Positions 22,663 to 26,316 of a stretch of 26,316 nt of DNA are shown here, one piece after another. A program made the translations under genes and the position numbers. Under the pieces are notes generated by a model that was given only the letters and a program-made list of their open reading frames with translations, searched no databases and was not told where the DNA came from. The stretch lies in NCBI GenBank assembly GCA_034698045.1, contig JAQGAU010000560.1:1-26316 (forward strand), in the 5' to 3' direction. Source of the stretch: Paramacrobiotus richtersi (taxonomy: Eukaryota; Tardigrada; Eutardigrada; Parachela; Macrobiotidae). The first letter of the stretch is position 1. Every line of letters begins with the position of its first letter.

Positions 22663-24634
22663 TGACCAAAAAGAAAAGGCCTAAGTTGACGTTGTATGCA
22701 TGTTAGTCCTGTTTGTTATATTAGCAGACTGTAGTCAGTTATCAGTATGTACTAGTGCTTCACAGATAAGGCACGAAAAAAACTATTGCGTCAGCTATAA
22801 TAGATGTGGCGATTAATTGTAAGCTCCCTGCATAAAAACGAATAGAAAGTGCACAGTTACGAACAAAAAGGTTTATAGAAAAAAATTCGCACTAGCTACT
22901 TTTGTCGATTATCGTGCTGCTATGCAAGATCGCAGCACGACGGTTTCTTTTGCCAAATATCTGTGACCGTGCCTGTTCGGTCATCAGTCAAGAAGAAAAA
23001 GTAAACAACTAAATCATATAATATAGTATAAGTATGCTAAAAAAATCCCGTGCCTGAGCGGCTCGCATTAATGCGCTCTTCCATCATGTCTGCTGGAAGT
23101 ACTCGTACGCGGTAATGGTCCATTTGTATTCCTTTAAGATTTCGACGCCTAGCTTGTCCAAGACGCGCGTGTCAATGGTCCAGAGTTTCGCTTTGGTTGT
23201 AGCAGCTGCATACAATCAATCCGAAGGCATCAGTCGGCATCATTCGCTGAGAAAGCGTACCAAGCGGGTTGTGGACGTGTATACTCCTTTTAATATTGTA
23301 CGCTAGTTAAATAAGAACTAAGAAGTAAGAGCCAAGTAAATTAAGGCGTGACCTAAAGAGTCTAACTGTCTACCGAAATGTGTGAAAAGTGGTACCACGT
23401 ACGTTCTTCAAGGCATTCAAGTAAGTTGCGTCGAAGTTTTACTGCAGTGGAAACTGAAACAGAAATGATAAGAGTTGACTTGGGTGAACTTGTTTGTTTA
23501 TTTATTTGTGATTTAAAGTCCGTACTCCACAAGTACCTTCTCGCTTGCATGGTTGGCTGTGTCGCAGTTTAGCTAAATACACTTTAGAATACTTACGCAA
23601 CCGTCGTTCTTTCCGGGCGAACGGATTACTCACATCTCGCGATCACATTTGTATCAGTCGCGAAAAGCTTATACGTAAGTACATGTATACAGTATGGCGC
23701 TTTTATTTCCTATATTATTCGACCACTCCCAGAACAGGGTGCCAGAGCACTGCGTTAGCTAGGCCGGTAGATGAATTTGACCAACCGCCACCGACAACAG
23801 AGACGTCCAACATGCACAGCCAAAACAGCAAGAAAACCGTTCAGGCGGGGGACTTTCGTACTTACCATTCTGACTACCGTATTAACTTTTGGAGACCTTT
23901 GTTGAAAGCCGCAGCTTGAGGTTGATAATTGCTGTAATCGGAAACACAATCACCGTATCCAAAGCTAAAGCCAACGAAACCGTAAACCGCTATGTGCCTT
24001 TCAAGTTTCAGCTGTCATCACAGCAATTACTAGTGGTACGAATGGAAAAACGCAAATCCGGTTGACATGTGGGTTGCGGTGAATGGAACGCCAAAAATAT
24101 ACCGAGCTCTTTGGAAACATGCTATGTAGTGTGCAAATCGGTAATTTGATGCGCCAAGGAAACGCTATTGATGGCATTCTTCGCCAATTCCTTGCGGTGA
24201 TTGACTTTTTATGGGTATTCTTATTACGGGAGAAAAAAGTCGAACACATTGTGCAGAATATTAACGTCAAGCTTATAATTTCATCCATTTGTCCGTACGT
24301 CACCTTTTAAATAAGGTACCATCATGATGTTGCTCCACGTGTTTCATTATGCTTGATCATGCCTTACAGTCCAGACTCTATTGATACACTAATCCGTAAA
24401 CAGTCAGAATCTATATTCAGCGGTGCTGTTTATGAAGAATTCTTTGGCAATTATCGATTACACGTTTCACTGATTTCGTTCATTATTAAAACACATTCAA
24501 CCGGTGTGTTGTTGGAAAATATTCGTGAAAGATCAGACATTCATAAGGATCACAACCGGCTGCTACAATCCATGTTATTTTAAAATCTCGATGTTCAAGA
24601 GCGATCCTGATAGCATAAACACACGCTTCTGAGG
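22663..24634. other. Gene-poor stretch with short unassigned frames
   Basis: I found no recognisable gene in these 2 kb. Several open frames of 60-125 codons exist on both strands without family features. A short frame 23174-23306 starts MVQSFALVVAAAYNQ and ends after RKRTKR with a 12-residue tail. A potential intron (donor CGTAAGT at 23674, acceptor near 23730) lies in another frame. On the minus strand 24010-23884 reads a Gly/Tyr/Phe-rich 40-residue stretch. None of these could be joined into a credible model. Confidence 0.35.
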
Positions 24635-25089
24635 ATGGATGACTTGAGAAAGTTTATACAGATTTTTGCGGTGTACACGATCATTTCTGGATCAAGCTGT
24701 TGGCTAATTGGTAACCCGGGTCCCAGCTGGAATTACTGGAAGAATCAGGAAACGGCGGAAGTCAGTCCCGCGACTGTGGAGGTTGCGGTGCCCGCGCAGC
24801 AGGTATGTGGTAATCACAGACCGAAATAATGACAAAACAGCAGGTAGTCATACGGGCAAACAACTTACGTAAGAGGTTCTGCAAGTTTTGTGTTGGTGTG
24901 CTGTAGCTCTCTACTGCAACCGGTGACCTTTCCACCAGTGTTCTGTGTCGTCCATTTTATCGAAATCTACGGAACTTACGGAGAAGGGCAGCGGATACGG
25001 TGCCCGATGGAGATCTCCTCGAGGATGTCGTCAAACGCAAGCGACAGTTCATTCCTCTAGACTGGTATTCTGAAGGTGATTATGGGTAG
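24635..25089 (+). CDS. Candidate secreted peptide-hormone precursor, short form
   Basis: Not recognised as a known family. Exon 1 (24635-24802) encodes 56 residues with an apparent signal sequence (FIQIFAVYTIISGSSC). Exon 2 (24907-25086 plus stop 25087-25089) is joined in frame, for 116 residues in all. Exon 2 has RRR and then KRKR immediately followed by QFIPLDWYSEGDYG and the stop. This is the layout of a neuropeptide prohormone: dibasic cleavage site, N-terminal Gln able to form pyroglutamate, and a C-terminal Gly that can become an amide. Odd points are the single predicted peptide copy and the modest acceptor (GCTGTAG at 24906). A splice donor AAG|GTGATT lies inside the peptide (25076) and gives a longer alternative form (see next entry). 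An AATAAA at 25403 supports the short transcript. Function is inference from layout. Confidence 0.45.
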
Positions 25090-25402
25090 TAACTAAAGAC
25101 TCTTCGCAGGAAAACATAAGAAGAATTACGGAGAACTTAATCGCAACCGTTTCGAGTTGTAAATATAGGCGTTTCGAACCGCTGGCATTGAAGTGTCGCT
25201 TACAGTAATAGAACGCTTGATCGATAGATGTATAATTAACTTGAAGTGCCTAACAAATGTATAGTTCTATATGTGGAATATTCTTATAAAACACTGGTAA
25301 TGCTACACGTACAAATATTACATTCTGCTGTGTTTTGACCTGGAAGCCATACAATCTAGGTTCAAAATATCGCGTAAACAATTAACATAGTTTATGTCTT
25401 TT

Positions 25403-25408
25403 AATAAA
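25403..25408 (+). promoter_or_regulatory. Possible intronic poly(A) signal
   Basis: AATAAA lies about 315 bases after the short-form stop and inside the intron that the long form would remove. It could end the short transcript and so select between the two C-termini. Confidence 0.35.
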
Positions 25409-25608
25409 TTCTATTGTTTTGCTGCAGTTTTGCACGGTTGACGCATGTTTAATACACTGAAAACAGTAAAATTTAATTTAACCTGCCGAATCTGGTTACG
25501 TACGCTGTGATAACGTGATGATCCGAACGCTTTTGTACCTTTAGGAAATATACATACATGGGTGACTTGGTACTATGTAGTAGCTGTTTTACCTACATTT
25601 GTTTGCAG

Positions 25609-25721
25609 ACTTTACCAGCGACGAGAGGAGTTTACAAAAACGCAGCCTCGACGGTGGCAGTCGGAAGCGCAGACTCTGTGGCAAATGGATGATGCGAACT
25701 GGTGTACCCGGCAGACGATAA
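25609..25721 (+). CDS. Alternative last exon of the peptide-precursor candidate
   Basis: If the donor at 25076 is used, exon 2 ends at 25075 in phase 1 and joins, in frame, at a strong acceptor (TTTGTTTGCAG, 25598-25608). The exon encodes 36 more residues: FTSDERSLQ, KR, SLDGGS, RKRR, then LCGKWMMRTGVPGRR and stop, for 149 residues total. More basic cleavage sites appear, and the end Pro-Gly-Arg-Arg is a classic amidation signal. Frame compatibility and the repeated basic sites favour this over chance. A second frame through the same DNA is also open to 25744, which lowers certainty. Confidence 0.4.
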
Positions 25722-25745
25722 ACCCTTTTGGTGCTCCTTCCTGAT

Positions 25746-25865
25746 TTCCGAATCCGAAGCAGAAACATATTTACATGATTCCCTAGTGATGTACAAGAAT
25801 AGCAATCGTTCCGAATCTAAAGCTGAGTTATACGATATTTACATGATTCCCGGCTGATGTACAAG
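25746..25865 (+). repeat. Imperfect tandem duplication of about 60 bp
   Basis: Copies at 25746-25797 and 25809-25865 share TTCCGAATC near the start and ATTTACATGATTCC and TGATGTACAAG near the end, with small indels between. They lie directly after the alternative last exon, probably in its 3' UTR. No function is apparent. Confidence 0.7.
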
Positions 25866-26211
25866 TATGTATACGCAGTCGTATACGGAGGCCACTGTAT
25901 CCAGCGCATGTTACGCTTTTATAAGGTGCTTTTACTGCCTAGCGTAAGTTTCGACGGATAGTTTTTTTGTTCCGCTATTTTACGTAAAAATTGATACAAT
26001 TACCTAAAGGCGTTCCCAGGCCGTAGTAAACCGGGTTCTATGTGTACCGTTTGTCTTGAACTGTTTATAATTTTGATCTCCAGTCTAATTTTCAGCTGTT
26101 TGTTTTCAGTATGGTAAATTAGTACTGTTATATATATTAGTTAAAACAATGTGTACCGACTACTAAATTTTACACTGTTATGTACTGGTTAAAAGGGTAA
26201 TTTTGTAATTT

Positions 26212-26236
26212 ATGACCACGTACTAAACGTGGTCAT
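26212..26236. repeat. Perfect 10-bp hairpin
   Basis: ATGACCACGT and ACGTGGTCAT are exact complements around the 5-base loop ACTAA. No U-run follows, and in an animal genome it is not a terminator. It overlaps the open frame at the window edge. Confidence 0.6.
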
Positions 26237-26316
26237 CTGATAAGTACCTTTCCGCGTGCTGCTGATAAAGATACTGATGAACTGCGTGACGAAATTCGTG
26301 CAATGTTTGACGTAAT
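26216..26316 (+). CDS. Coding-like stretch running off the window end
   Basis: One frame is open from just after a TGA (26213-26215) to the edge. Its last part reads PRAADKDTDELRDEIRAMFDV, strongly charged and amphipathic, unlike random translation of this AT-rich DNA. No ATG starts it except near the very end (26304), so it would be an internal exon, perhaps entered at CTGATAAG|T (26242). Not recognised. It could be the start of the next gene or foreign sequence. Confidence 0.3.

Noticed and set aside
23884-24013. Minus-strand Gly/Tyr/Phe-rich frame after a possible acceptor
   Set aside because: Only about 40 codons, no start or partner exon, and the opposite strand is also open.
24083-24583. 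Two 75-codon plus-strand frames
   Set aside because: No signal, domain or splice context linking them; length is within chance for this DNA.
25562-25744. 60-codon frame from an ATG before the alternative peptide exon
   Set aside because: It reads through the acceptor TTTGTTTGCAG in a frame that does not join the upstream exons; the phase-compatible frame ends at 25721.
1-26316. CRISPR arrays, rRNA or tRNA genes, operons
   Set aside because: No regularly spaced repeats of that type, no rRNA blocks and no cloverleaf I could recognise by eye; a covariance-model tRNA scan would settle the last.

Overview
This is nuclear DNA of a multicellular animal. Every gene I could model is split by spliceosomal GT..AG introns (57 bp to about 1.1 kb), and the protein families are animal membrane and secreted proteins: a TRPA channel, an M13 (neprilysin-type) peptidase, a rhodopsin-type GPCR and probable secreted or peptide-precursor proteins. 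Intergenic DNA is AT-rich and carries decayed mobile elements. The style of the GPCR (NRI instead of DRY, long polar N-terminus) and the compact introns make me suspect an ecdysozoan invertebrate, perhaps a tardigrade. That is an inference and not proven by the window.

Layout. From 1 to 1126 there is no firm gene, only one candidate exon (351-578) and a possible poly(A) signal for the next gene. From 1127 to 8208 on the minus strand lies a 17-exon TRPA-type channel gene (about 1117 residues: 14 ankyrin-like repeats, six transmembrane helices, C-terminal coiled coil). Two of its introns hold fold-back elements (2620-3232 and 6101-6506, the latter with a nested hAT-like fragment). From 8209 to 12196 there is no intact gene, but two decayed copies of the 3' end of the same non-LTR reverse transcriptase lie there in the same orientation (8332-8403 and 10632-10956).

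All remaining genes are on the plus strand: a 10-exon secreted M13 zinc peptidase (12197-15956, 762 residues), a 3-exon class A GPCR (17255-19305, 360 residues), a 5-exon secreted protein resembling a periplasmic-binding-protein or glutamate-receptor ligand-binding domain with a Thr/Pro-rich tail and no channel (19709-21806, 356 residues), a third fold-back element with GGCTACGCGCGAGA repeats and a T-rich core (21967-22662), a gene-poor stretch, and a candidate peptide-hormone precursor (24635-25089, with an alternative last exon to 25721). The last 100 bases read as an open, coding-like stretch that runs off the window.

Working together: the window mixes sensory and signalling genes (ion channel, GPCR, peptide-degrading ectoenzyme, putative peptide precursor, extracellular ligand-binding protein). 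Clustering in animal genomes rarely means a shared pathway, so no system should be inferred from adjacency alone. The most interesting items are the candidate peptide precursor with two possible C-termini, the channel-less ligand-binding-like secreted protein, and the three structurally different fold-back elements.
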